A stretch of 64,000 nucleotides of DNA from Echinicola strongylocentroti (GTDB lineage Bacteria; Bacteroidota; Bacteroidia; Cytophagales; Cyclobacteriaceae), in NCBI RefSeq assembly GCF_003260975.1, contig NZ_CP030041.1, positions 4,343,501-4,407,500 of the forward strand. Reading direction: 5' to 3'. Below the pieces are notes generated by a model that was not told the DNA's origin, did not search any database, and saw only the letters and a program-made list of their open reading frames with translations. Positions 6,792-15,220 of the stretch are shown one piece after another (within the stretch, counting starts at the first letter, position 1; the number at the start of each line of letters is the position of its first letter). Position numbers and translations under genes: made by a program.

Positions 6792-6840
6792 AAGCCTGAA
6801 GACTTTTTTCAGTTTAGGTCCAAGTCTCCAGACTTGGACC
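6792..6840. repeat. paired-palindrome intergenic repeat (family A, copy 3)
   Basis: AAGCCTGAAGACTT plus T5 (6792-6805), then the perfect palindrome GGTCCAAGTCT-CC-AGACTTGGACC at 6817-6840. It follows the stop of D2 and precedes the convergent end of the BatA gene, so it may act as a terminator between the two. Confidence 0.75.
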
Positions 6841-6897
6841 AGTTGTCGTGGGGTTTAAGACAATTTTACGTCCCAATAGTTCGGTGTTCTCTCTTCA

Positions 6898-7944
6898 CTA
6901 GTCCAATAGGAAATTGTTGACAAAGGTGCTTTTCAGTCCCAGCCAGATGAAGAAGAAAATAATGCCCAAGAAAAGGTACGGGCGATAGAAGTCTTGGGTT
7001 TCCTTGTAGCGGGATTCCAGGATTTCGGCTTTTTCCAATTGATCGATCTGTTCGAAGATGTTCTCTAGGGCCTTGTCATCTGAAGCCCTGAAAAACTGCC
7101 CTTTTCCGATCCTTGCCAAGTCCCTCAGGGTAGTCTCATTCAGGTAGGATTCTACCATTTGTGGCCTTCCGAAGAAATCAGTGCCATAAGGAACCATACC
7201 ATCTTTTCCCACAGCAATGGTGTAGATTTTAATGTCCATGGCTTCTGCCAGCTCTGCTGCAAACACTGGGTCGACATTCCCGGCATTATTGTCCCCGTCA
7301 CTGAGGAGGACCATTACCTTGGACTTGGAGTCGGATTCCCGCATACGGTTAGTAGCAGTGGCGACGGCACTGCCGATAGCGGTACCTTTGGCGTCCATCA
7401 TGTCGAAGGAAATATCGTCAATAAGATCGGTGAGCAGTTCATAGTCAGTGGTCAGCGGTGCCAGCGAAAATGCTTCGCCTGCAAAGATCACCATACCGAT
7501 CCGGTCACCAAAGCGGCCATTGATAAAGTCAATGGCGGTGGATTTGGCGGCTTCTAGCCTGTTGGGTTCGAAGTCCTGCAAGTCCATGGATTCAGAGATG
7601 TCCATGACCAACATGATATCGATGCCCTCTGTGGATTGTTCCACTTTTTCATTGGAGCGCTGGGGCCGCGCCAGCGCGATGATCACCATTCCTAATGCCA
7701 ACATGAAAAACAAGGTAGGCACAAGCCGCAAATAGGTCCACGGGTTGCTGTTGGAGACTTTTCCAGGCAGGGATAGTTCTAGGGATGGGTTTTTAAGGAA
7801 TTTGGTAAACTTCCTTATCAGTAGGATCAATGGGACAATCCATAACAGGTGTAGCACCCATGGGTTTTTCCATTCGTAGGTGCGGAAGGTTTCCGGTAAA
7901 AACCAACTCCATGAAAACCACTCGATGATACTATTTGCGTTCAT
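6898..7944 (-). CDS. batA: BatA-type von Willebrand factor A membrane protein
   Basis: A 348-aa protein with two N-terminal membrane helices (about residues 31-43 and 74-92), then a VWA domain outside them and a C-terminal helix (FLGIIFFFIWLGL). The MIDAS metal site is complete: DISES at 115-119, a Thr in the LTTDYELL segment and the Asp of LSDGDNNAG. In Bacteroidota, BatA works in the Bat/MoxR complex linked to stress tolerance and membrane protein assembly. It overlaps the upstream gene by 14 bp, forming an operon with it and the DUF58 gene. No batB-batE genes follow, which is unusual. Confidence 0.85.
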   Translation of the reverse strand: MNANSIIEWFSWSWFLPETFRTYEWKNPWVLHLLWIVPLILLIRKFTKFLKNPSLELSLPGKVSNSNPWTYLRLVPTLFFMLALGMVIIALARPQRSNEKVEQSTEGIDIMLVMDISESMDLQDFEPNRLEAAKSTAIDFINGRFGDRIGMVIFAGEAFSLAPLTTDYELLTDLIDDISFDMMDAKGTAIGSAVATATNRMRESDSKSKVMVLLSDGDNNAGNVDPVFAAELAEAMDIKIYTIAVGKDGMVPYGTDFFGRPQMVESYLNETTLRDLARIGKGQFFRASDDKALENIFEQIDQLEKAEILESRYKETQDFYRPYLFLGIIFFFIWLGLKSTFVNNFLLD

Positions 7945-8854
7945 GGATATCTTTTACTTTTTGGTTGTACATGTTCACACAGACAGCTTTTAGCTTATCG
8001 GCAGTGGCCACAATGTCCTCTGCCGGCCTGTTGGCATAGATGATGATTTCGATCTTTCTGAAGTCATTTACTAGTGCTGGCTGCTCCAGGTATTCGGCGA
8101 TTTCTGTCGCTGTCCACTCCTTGTAGGGTTTGCCGGTGAGCTGTTCCATATAATCCCTCCATAGCCAAAGCACTTCTTCGGCTGTCTGCAGCGAAGGAGC
8201 AGATTGTAGTGACTGAATGGAGGTGTCCCATTTTTTGAGGAAGGTGTTATGTTGTTTTTTCAGACGTCCGGCAGCCCATCGTTGCTGGATTTTCTTTCCA
8301 AACAGCAATAAAACAGCTATGCCAATTACCAAGACGATTCCTAAGAAAATCAGCAAATAAGGATAATTGAATTCCTTTTCGATCGGCATGTACTTATCGT
8401 TGTCCTTAAAGGTAAGGTCCTCTGGCAGCGGGTCAATCGTAAGTTGAAGTGCCAATTCATCTTGGGATGGATAATGAACGATGCTGTCGTATTTGAGGAT
8501 TTCGAATACCGGCAAGGCATATGTTTTTACAGAATCCAGTGAGAAGTTGGAAAGAAAGTAGATCGCACTGTCCTGCGTGATGCTGTCAGGAGTATAGGAG
8601 CTAAAGGTCTGTTTTTCCAAGAAGGAAAAATCCCTGTACTGAAAAGAGGAGTCTGGAAATACGATGTTCATTTCCGAAGGGTATTCGGCTTTCAATACGT
8701 ATCCGACGCGTTCTCCCAGTTTAGCAGAATCCTGCATAAAATACCCTTCCACTTTGAGTCCTGGGGGCTGGTCTTGCGCCCGTCCCTGTACGGGTAGGGA
8801 AAGGCTGAGGACTGCAAATAAATAACCTAAGATAAATACGTTGATGTTACCCAC
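7931..8854 (-). CDS. signal-peptide single-pass membrane protein of the Bat operon (DUF4381-like)
   Basis: A 307-aa protein with an N-terminal signal sequence (residues 1-26), an extracytoplasmic domain to about 160, one membrane helix (YLLIFLGIVLVIGIAVLLLF, about 166-186) and a basic cytoplasmic tail. This layout, and its place between DUF58 and BatA, matches the DUF4381-like proteins of MoxR/Bat operons, whose exact role is not established. It overlaps the neighbours at both ends (8 and 14 bp), so all three are translationally coupled. Confidence 0.65.
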   Translation of the reverse strand: MGNINVFILGYLFAVLSLSLPVQGRAQDQPPGLKVEGYFMQDSAKLGERVGYVLKAEYPSEMNIVFPDSSFQYRDFSFLEKQTFSSYTPDSITQDSAIYFLSNFSLDSVKTYALPVFEILKYDSIVHYPSQDELALQLTIDPLPEDLTFKDNDKYMPIEKEFNYPYLLIFLGIVLVIGIAVLLLFGKKIQQRWAAGRLKKQHNTFLKKWDTSIQSLQSAPSLQTAEEVLWLWRDYMEQLTGKPYKEWTATEIAEYLEQPALVNDFRKIEIIIYANRPAEDIVATADKLKAVCVNMYNQKVKDIHERK

Positions 8855-9725
8855 GTTTCATGGATTTATTTCTATACCTAAACAATTCTATTAGAGGAAG
8901 TACGATATCCTCATGGGTGTCTATTGGAAGATAATTGATTTGGTTTTTCTTGCATAGTTCTTTTAATGTATCTCTTTCTGCCGAAAAGGTTTCGGAAATT
9001 TTACGTGAAAAGCTGCCAAAAGCAGTGTTGACCCAAGTGGTCTTGCCTTCTTCCTTGTCAAATACGGGGATGATGCCCAGTGCAGGCAATGCCGACTCAC
9101 GTGGATCGGTCACCTGGATGGCTACCACATCGTGTTTTTCGCCCATGGCTTTTAGTGATCGCTGGTAATTCTCATCAATAAAATCCGAGATGATGATGAT
9201 AATGCTGCGTTTTTTGATCAAGTTGAGGGCAAACGAAAACATTTCATTGAGATCTGTTTTCAGTGATTTGTTTTCGTGGTTAAAAATCCCCCTGATCACC
9301 TTTACTCCTTGTCTAGGGCCTTTGCCGGGAAGGATTATCTTTTCTTTTTGGTCAGAAAAGGAAATGAGCCCTACTTGACTGCCTTCGTGAATGGCCGCCA
9401 GGGTAAGTACACCTGCAATTTCTTTGCCCAAGTCGATTTTTTTGCGGCGCTCATCACCGATGTCCTGGGATCCGGAGATATCCAAAAGAAAATAAACCGA
9501 CTGATCTTTATCTTCTCGGAATGTTTTTACGAATGTTCCATGGCCTTTGGCGGACACTTTCCACTCGATCGTGCGGATATCATCCCCATACTGATAGGGC
9601 CTAAGGTCGTCAAATTCTAGGCCTGAACCTTTAAATATAGACTGATAATCCCCTTGAAGGTGGTTGTTGGCCACTTTCCGGATCATTATTTCGTATTTCC
9701 TGAGTTTTTTCAGCAGTTGATTCAT
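8847..9725 (-). CDS. DUF58 domain protein of the MoxR/Bat system
   Basis: A 292-aa soluble protein. The DUF58 signature is clear near residues 33-54 (GSGLEFDDLRPYQYGDD, then TIEWKVSA), followed by a VWA-like fold with YFLLDISGSQ at about 77-86 (DxSxS). It is the first gene of the operon DUF58-DUF4381-like-batA. In most relatives a MoxR AAA+ ATPase gene precedes it. Here a 108-bp divergent spacer and an unrelated lipoprotein gene come next, so the partner ATPase must be elsewhere if it exists. Confidence 0.85.
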   Translation of the reverse strand: MNQLLKKLRKYEIMIRKVANNHLQGDYQSIFKGSGLEFDDLRPYQYGDDIRTIEWKVSAKGHGTFVKTFREDKDQSVYFLLDISGSQDIGDERRKKIDLGKEIAGVLTLAAIHEGSQVGLISFSDQKEKIILPGKGPRQGVKVIRGIFNHENKSLKTDLNEMFSFALNLIKKRSIIIIISDFIDENYQRSLKAMGEKHDVVAIQVTDPRESALPALGIIPVFDKEEGKTTWVNTAFGSFSRKISETFSAERDTLKELCKKNQINYLPIDTHEDIVLPLIELFRYRNKSMKRG

Positions 9726-9833
9726 GGGCGGTTTTATTCCGAAGGCCTAAATTTAATGGACTCCTTTGAATAATAAAACGAGTATTGACTAACATATTAC
9801 CTAAATTTCAACGGAAATGGCTAATTTTGAATT

Positions 9834-10181
9834 GTGAAAAAGGCAATATTCTTCTTCGTTTTTGTGATTGGGGTCGTTTCATGTAGTGATGACAAGGCCC
9901 CTAAATACCTGCTGTCCGAGGATGAGATGGTGGGGATAATGGTCGATATCCACATGGCTGAAGGCATGGCCAGTTCATTGCCCGTTTCCTATGACTCCTC
10001 CAAAAAATTGTACCCGCTTTTTGAAAGCCGTGTTTTTGAAGAGCATCAAGTGGCCGACACCACTTACACAAAGAGTCTGGAGTATTATTTGAGGGATACC
10101 GAAATGATGAAGGAACTGTATAGCCGCGTGATTGATTCACTGAATGTGAAGGAGAAAATCGGACAGGAAGATGATAAATGA
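9834..10181 (+). CDS. DUF4296 domain lipoprotein
   Basis: A 115-aa protein with a GTG start; no closer ATG precedes the signal peptide. The signal ends in a lipobox with the lipid-modified Cys at residue 17 (GVVSC). The rest matches the DUF4296 pattern found only in Bacteroidota: LSEDEMVGIMVDIHMAEG, then YTKSLEYYLRD and a helical end. It is probably anchored to the outer or inner membrane on the periplasmic side. Function unknown. It is divergent from the DUF58 operon and 140 bp upstream of mutS2. Confidence 0.75.
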   Translation: MKKAIFFFVFVIGVVSCSDDKAPKYLLSEDEMVGIMVDIHMAEGMASSLPVSYDSSKKLYPLFESRVFEEHQVADTTYTKSLEYYLRDTEMMKELYSRVIDSLNVKEKIGQEDDK

Positions 10182-10321
10182 GCTGGGCTATCCCAATTCC
10201 AGTAACCGATAATTGCGGTTCATTGACCAGCGTCCTATATCAGTAAAAGGAGGATTTTCCTAGCTGATGGCTTTTAGAGCCAACTATCGAATAACTATTA
10301 GCGAATAACCAATTCTAACGT

Positions 10322-12712
10322 ATGCAATATCCGGATAATCTTGAAGCCAAGATTAATTTCGATAAAATAAAAGAGTGGATCAGGGAGGAGTGTAGCAGTG
10401 CGCTGGGAACAGCAATGGTGGATAAGGTGGGCTTTTCCAGTGATATAAACCTGCTAAACAAGCTATTGGACCAAACGGAAGAATTTCGCCAGATATTGAT
10501 CTCTGGGGAGCTTTTCCCATCCTCCAATTACCTGAATATATATCCCTACCTTGAAAAGGCAAAAATAGAGGGGACGTTCTTGTATGAGGATGACTTTCAC
10601 GAGATCAAGCTTTCTCTGATTACCCTCAAGGAGTGTGTCGATTTTTTTAGCAGAAATCAAGAAGAATATCCCCAATTGTTCCAGTTGATCGGAATGGTGG
10701 CACTCGACAATACCCTGTTACGGGCAATCGAACGGGTGCTGAACGATAAGGGCAAAATCAAGGACAATGCCACGCGGGAGCTCGGCCTGATCCGTGGACA
10801 GATCATCTATGAGGAAAATCGTCTAAGAAAAGTCTTGGACAGGATTTTCCGAGAAGCCAAGGGAAAGGGACTGACGCCCGATGACGCATCCATTACCATC
10901 CGCGGTGGGCGAATGGTCATGCCCGTTTTGGCCGAAAACAAACGAAAAATCAAAGGCTTTGTCCATGATGAATCGGCTACTGGGCAGACGGTATTTCTAG
11001 AACCTGCAGAGGTGCTGGATATCAATAATGAGCTGAAGGAGCTGGAGTACATGGAGCGTAGGGAGGTGCAGAAAATACTGATGCAGCTCACCGATACATT
11101 GAGACCATTTATTCCTGAACTGAAAAGTGCCTACAAATTTTTGGGCATGGTGGACTTTATCCGGGCCAAGGCACGACTGGCACTGAAGATGGATGCCAGC
11201 AAGCCCACTTTACAGAAGGAGAAAATCATCGAATGGTACAATGCCCGCCACCCTGTGCTCCAACATGCGCTAAAACAGCAGAGCCGGGCGATTGTTCCGC
11301 TAAACATTCATTTGGATCACAATAGTCGCTTACTGGTGATTTCTGGGCCCAATGCGGGCGGTAAATCCGTTACATTGAAAACGGTGTCATTGGTCCAGTA
11401 TATGCTTCAGTGTGGCTTGTTGGTGCCCATGGATCCGCATTCAAAATGTACTGTTTTTCATCATTTCTTTATAGATATTGGGGATGAGCAGAATATCGAG
11501 AATGACCTGAGTACCTACAGCTCCCACTTGATGAGCATGAAGTATTTTACGCAGTTTGCCGATAAGAAAACCATTTTTTTTATCGATGAATTTGGCACAG
11601 GTACGGAGCCGCAGTTTGGGGGAGCGATAGCAGAATCCATTTTGCTGGCCCTGAATAAATCCGGTGCCTACGGGATCGTTACGACCCACTATGGTAACCT
11701 GAAGCAGATTGCAGCCAAAAACCAAGGCATGACCAATGGTGCGATGCGCTTTGATATTGATAAATTGGAGCCGCTCTACCAGTTGGACATTGGTAAGCCG
11801 GGGAGCTCATTTGCGCTGGAAATAGCCACTAAGATCGGTATTCAGAAGGATATCATCAGCTATGCCAAGGCACAGATCGGTGATGAGCGGGTTCGGTACG
11901 ATAAACTCCTCAATAAGTTGGAATCTGAAAAAAACAAGTACGAGCAATTGGTGCTGGAATCACAGCGTAAGGAAAGGCTACTGACACAGCGGCTCAAAGA
12001 GTACAGTGAGCTAAAGGAAACCGTCGATAATAATAAAAAGCAGCTGATCCAGCAAGCCAAGCTGGAAGCCAAAGCGATCCTGGACGGAGCCAATCAAAAG
12101 ATAGAGGAGACCATTCGCTCCATCAAGGAAAACAAAGCCGAAAAAGAGGCTACCAAAAAGCTTCGTAAGGACCTAGAGCAGCATAAGGCGACCGTAAAGC
12201 CGGATAAGTCCATCAAGCCAAAGATGGCGGAGGAAATAAAAGTGGTGGGCGGAGCCATAGAAGTAGGGGATTATGTGCGGTTAAAGGATAATGGAGCCGT
12301 AGCAGAAGTCTTGGCTATCCGAAATAAGGATGTGGAAATCAGCATCGGTGATCTGAAATCCAATGTCAAGCTCAGCAGGCTGGAAAAAGTCTCTAGGACG
12401 GCGATGAAAAAGGAAAAGAAGACGATCGCAGCAAGGTCTACTTTTGATACTACGTCTAAGATGCAGCAATATTCGCCTAATTTGGACCTGAGAGGAAAAC
12501 GGGGGGAAGAAATCCTGCCCATAGTCCAGAATTTTGTGGACGAGGGCCATATGCTTGGTGTAAAAGACCTCAGGATCGTTCATGGCAAAGGCGACGGTAT
12601 ACTGCGCGAAATCACCAGAAACCTGTTACGGGATATGCCATCTGTAGCGAAGTATGAAGACGAGCACCCAGACCGCGGTGGTGCAGGGGTGACCTTGGTG
12701 ACGTTAAAGTGA
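10322..12712 (+). CDS. mutS2: MutS2 family ATPase/endonuclease
   Basis: A 796-aa protein, the usual length. The MutS core and clamp region occupies about residues 1-320. The ABC-type ATPase follows: Walker A GPNAGGKSVTLKT at about 342, Walker B FFIDEFGTGTEP, and the helical insert. A long coiled coil (about 520-640) comes next, and a C-terminal Smr nuclease domain from about 720 (LDLRGKRG, then LRIVHGKGDG). It lacks the mismatch-recognition domain of MutS. MutS2 acts on branched DNA to limit recombination, and in some bacteria on collided ribosomes. It appears monocistronic. Confidence 0.95.
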   Translation: MQYPDNLEAKINFDKIKEWIREECSSALGTAMVDKVGFSSDINLLNKLLDQTEEFRQILISGELFPSSNYLNIYPYLEKAKIEGTFLYEDDFHEIKLSLITLKECVDFFSRNQEEYPQLFQLIGMVALDNTLLRAIERVLNDKGKIKDNATRELGLIRGQIIYEENRLRKVLDRIFREAKGKGLTPDDASITIRGGRMVMPVLAENKRKIKGFVHDESATGQTVFLEPAEVLDINNELKELEYMERREVQKILMQLTDTLRPFIPELKSAYKFLGMVDFIRAKARLALKMDASKPTLQKEKIIEWYNARHPVLQHALKQQSRAIVPLNIHLDHNSRLLVISGPNAGGKSVTLKTVSLVQYMLQCGLLVPMDPHSKCTVFHHFFIDIGDEQNIENDLSTYSSHLMSMKYFTQFADKKTIFFIDEFGTGTEPQFGGAIAESILLALNKSGAYGIVTTHYGNLKQIAAKNQGMTNGAMRFDIDKLEPLYQLDIGKPGSSFALEIATKIGIQKDIISYAKAQIGDERVRYDKLLNKLESEKNKYEQLVLESQRKERLLTQRLKEYSELKETVDNNKKQLIQQAKLEAKAILDGANQKIEETIRSIKENKAEKEATKKLRKDLEQHKATVKPDKSIKPKMAEEIKVVGGAIEVGDYVRLKDNGAVAEVLAIRNKDVEISIGDLKSNVKLSRLEKVSRTAMKKEKKTIAARSTFDTTSKMQQYSPNLDLRGKRGEEILPIVQNFVDEGHMLGVKDLRIVHGKGDGILREITRNLLRDMPSVAKYEDEHPDRGGAGVTLVTLK

Positions 12713-12820
12713 TTTTTGATCTCACCCTATGGGCCGGGATGATCCTAATGTAAGGCAATCAACCGTAAAGTGTCCATGGGGCAAAAAGATGACGCATGGT
12801 GGTTTTGATAAGAAAGCCAA

Positions 12821-13258
12821 TTATGGTGTTGGAAGCTTGTAGGCCTGCCTTGCCAGTAATTCCCAAGAATCCCCACTGTCCCTCCATATCATCATGACGC
12901 CTATCTTGACATTGCCTGGGTTGCCGTTATCATTGGTTTTTGCTACAAGGATATGGCGTGCGATTCCGATATTGTCCACTACTTCATAGGATTGGTCGTT
13001 CAGGTTGATGGTTTCAAAATCAGACTCCCCTGTTAGCAGTGAACCAATAAAAGTTGCTTGGTCTTCAATTCGTCCACTTGAATGGCCATAGGAAAGTTTC
13101 TTGTGTGTAATCCTTTCTAACTTGGCTTCATCTGGATTGATCATCAGCTGGGTGAGCTCTTGGACGGCATTGACAAGTTTAATTGAATTTTGGGACTGAG
13201 CACTTCCATTTACGGAAAGGGCAAAAAGCAACAGGACGAGTGACCACCATTTTTTCAT
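12821..13258 (-). CDS. secreted NTF2-like (SnoaL-fold/DUF4440) protein
   Basis: A 145-aa protein with a cleavable signal peptide (about residues 1-20, ending SVNGSAQS). The rest has the NTF2-like pattern: an N-terminal helix (LVNAVQELTQLMINPDEAKLERI), then KLSYGHSSGRIEDQATFI, strands with VVDNIGIARHILV, and IWRDSGDSWELLARQAYKL as the closing strands. Proteins of this kind bind small molecules or act as periplasmic enzymes; no catalytic residues can be assigned. It follows the lipoprotein gene by 8 bp and is probably in one operon with it. Confidence 0.75.
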   Translation of the reverse strand: MKKWWSLVLLLFALSVNGSAQSQNSIKLVNAVQELTQLMINPDEAKLERITHKKLSYGHSSGRIEDQATFIGSLLTGESDFETINLNDQSYEVVDNIGIARHILVAKTNDNGNPGNVKIGVMMIWRDSGDSWELLARQAYKLPTP

Positions 13259-13266
13259 AGACTTGT

Positions 13267-13743
13267 TTATTTTTTCTTCAACATAAATACATAATCGCCA
13301 GCGAGTGCACTGACCCTTCCAGCAACTGGACTGGGCACGTTAAACTCCAAGCGGAGATTGCTTCCTTGCCCTGAAAAGGGGATTTCTTCCCTCGCAGCAG
13401 GCTGAGAACCACTTAGCATGATTTTGTCAAAATTACTCCCTTCGAATGACCAAGTGCCACTTTCATCAAAAAGCAGGTTGCTATTGGACGTGGTGTAAGC
13501 TTTGTTGTCGTTTGATGAGGAGAAGGTGATTTCAAAATCAATAAAGTCGGAAGTGGCATTCTGTCCTTTATGGGTGACTGAGCCTTCTGCTCCAACGATC
13601 CAAGTCTGAGTGCCTTCTCCTGTCAGTTTTTCCAGGGCCAGTTGTTCTTTGGATTTGGAGGGGCTTGGTTCGTCCTCACCACCACAAGATAAAAACAGTA
13701 GAATAGAAAAGGAAGCAAAAAGGCAATAGTACAGCCGTTTCAT
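13267..13743 (-). CDS. lipoprotein of unknown function
   Basis: A 158-aa protein with a lipoprotein signal: a hydrophobic core and FLSC with Cys20, followed by GGEDEPSPSKSKEQ, a typical charged linker of surface lipoproteins in Bacteroidota. The body is beta-rich and contains LTGEGTQTWIVGAEGSVTHK and a repeated SGTWSFEGSNF/LMSG style seen in lipocalin-like proteins of this phylum. No catalytic motif is visible. It lies 8 bp upstream of the NTF2-like gene. Confidence 0.65.
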   Translation of the reverse strand: MKRLYYCLFASFSILLFLSCGGEDEPSPSKSKEQLALEKLTGEGTQTWIVGAEGSVTHKGQNATSDFIDFEITFSSSNDNKAYTTSNSNLLFDESGTWSFEGSNFDKIMLSGSQPAAREEIPFSGQGSNLRLEFNVPSPVAGRVSALAGDYVFMLKKK

Positions 13744-13802
13744 AGGAGTTTGAAGTATTATGGTTTTGTAAAAGGATTAAATATAATAAAATATGCTCGC
13801 AA

Positions 13803-14438
13803 TCAAAGTTGCTTTTTTAGCTTATAGTCTTCAATGTGCAGCTGTTGATTGCAGAAATCATATTCATAGGGGGAGTTTGATGCTACGAATACGGTGCGGT
13901 CATGGCCGTATTGCTGTACCAAGTCCTTGTACCATTCACTTCCTTTTGAGTCGAGATTGGAAGTAGGTTCATCCAGTAGTAATAATGGGGCGTTGGAGAA
14001 AAAACAGAGACCGAGCTTGACCCGTTGTTTCATGCCGGAAGAGAAAAAGGACAATTGTTTATGTGTGGCCTCTTCCAGGTACATGGCTTTTATCATCTCA
14101 TCAAAGCCCATCCCCGGATGGGCGGATTTGAAGTTAAAGTGAAACTTCAGGAGTTCCAGAAGGGAAAATTCCTCAGGGAGTTCCATGTAGGGAGCGGAAA
14201 TAGCCAAGTGTTGATAGATTTCATTTTCGGTAATTTCCTGTTGTCCCAGTAGGTAAGAGGCCTTTCCTTCTGTAAACGGATTGGTTCCGGCGAGACACTT
14301 TAAAAAAGTAGACTTGCCAGAACCATTGCTGCCAGTGATGGCGATTTTGTCTTTGGGTTTTACATGCAGGTCCAAGTTTCTGAATATCCAGTCATACTGG
14401 AAACGTTTTGCTACATTGGTTAACCTTATTTCAAGCAT
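13803..14438 (-). CDS. ABC transporter ATP-binding protein at the end of the lipid A operon
   Basis: A 211-aa protein, a minimal ATPase with Walker A GSNGSGKST at about residues 36-44, signature FFSSGMKQRVKLG (degenerate LSGGQ), Walker B LLLLDEPTSNLD and a short C-terminal tail without a regulatory domain. It starts 2 bp after the lpxA stop, so it belongs to the lpx operon. No permease gene is adjacent. Small stand-alone ATPases like this serve multi-part exporters such as CcmA-type or ABC-2-type systems. A role in moving lipid A or another envelope component is inferred only from the operon. Confidence 0.8.
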   Translation of the reverse strand: MLEIRLTNVAKRFQYDWIFRNLDLHVKPKDKIAITGSNGSGKSTFLKCLAGTNPFTEGKASYLLGQQEITENEIYQHLAISAPYMELPEEFSLLELLKFHFNFKSAHPGMGFDEMIKAMYLEEATHKQLSFFSSGMKQRVKLGLCFFSNAPLLLLDEPTSNLDSKGSEWYKDLVQQYGHDRTVFVASNSPYEYDFCNQQLHIEDYKLKKQL

Positions 14439-14440
14439 TA

Positions 14441-15220
14441 TCAGTTGATATAGCCTTTCATTACACCCCTTTCGGATGACCTGATAAAGTTGACGATTTC
14501 ATCCCTTTCCTTTGTGGCGGGAAGGTTGACTTCTATTTCTTCCAGTGCACGGCTGTTGTTAAGGCTGTTCAAGAACAGGTAGCGATAGACTTCTTGGATG
14601 TGACTGATAGCGTCGCTGGAAAAGCCCCTTCTACGTAGCCCCAGTGAGTTGACACCTGCATAGCTGAGAGGTTCCCTAGCTGCTTTGGTGTAAGGAGGGA
14701 CGTCTTTTCTTACCAAGGAACCTCCGGATACCATGGCGTGCATTCCTATTTTGACAAACTGGTGAATGGCGCTACTGCCGCCAATGATCGCCCAGTCATC
14801 TATGGATACATGGCCAGCGACCTGGACGGCATTGGCAATGATGACATTGTCCCCCACGATACAATCGTGAGCAATATGTACATAGGCCATCAGTAAGCAA
14901 TTACTCCCAATCTTGGTTGTCCTTTTATCGATGGTGCCACGGCTGATGGTGACACATTCACGGATAGTGGTGTTGTTGCCGATTTCTACGGTAGATTCTT
15001 CCCCTTGGAATTTGAGATCCTGTGGTACACCGGCGATGACTGATCCTGGGAATATTTTGCAATTTTCACCGATCTTGGTTCCTGGATAGATGGTTACGTT
15101 AGAGCCGATCCACGTTCCTTTTCCTATTTGTACATTTTCATGAACTACCGTAAAGGGGTCGATGGTTACATCTTCTCCAACTTGGGTGTTTTCATGGATT
15201 TGTGATAGCTTACTTATCAT
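14441..15220 (-). CDS. lpxA: acyl-ACP--UDP-N-acetylglucosamine O-acyltransferase
   Basis: A 259-aa protein. The start is the ATG (MISKLSQIHENTQVG) that overlaps the lpxC/fabZ stop by the ATGA arrangement; a longer upstream reading would give an N-terminus not seen in LpxA. The left-handed beta-helix hexapeptide repeats (V-x-I-G-x-G, I-G-x-N) run to about residue 185, with the catalytic His in YVHIAHDCIVG, followed by the C-terminal helical domain. It transfers the first 3-hydroxyacyl chain to UDP-GlcNAc in lipid A synthesis (cytoplasm). Confidence 0.95.
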   Translation of the reverse strand: MISKLSQIHENTQVGEDVTIDPFTVVHENVQIGKGTWIGSNVTIYPGTKIGENCKIFPGSVIAGVPQDLKFQGEESTVEIGNNTTIRECVTISRGTIDKRTTKIGSNCLLMAYVHIAHDCIVGDNVIIANAVQVAGHVSIDDWAIIGGSSAIHQFVKIGMHAMVSGGSLVRKDVPPYTKAAREPLSYAGVNSLGLRRRGFSSDAISHIQEVYRYLFLNSLNNSRALEEIEVNLPATKERDEIVNFIRSSERGVMKGYIN

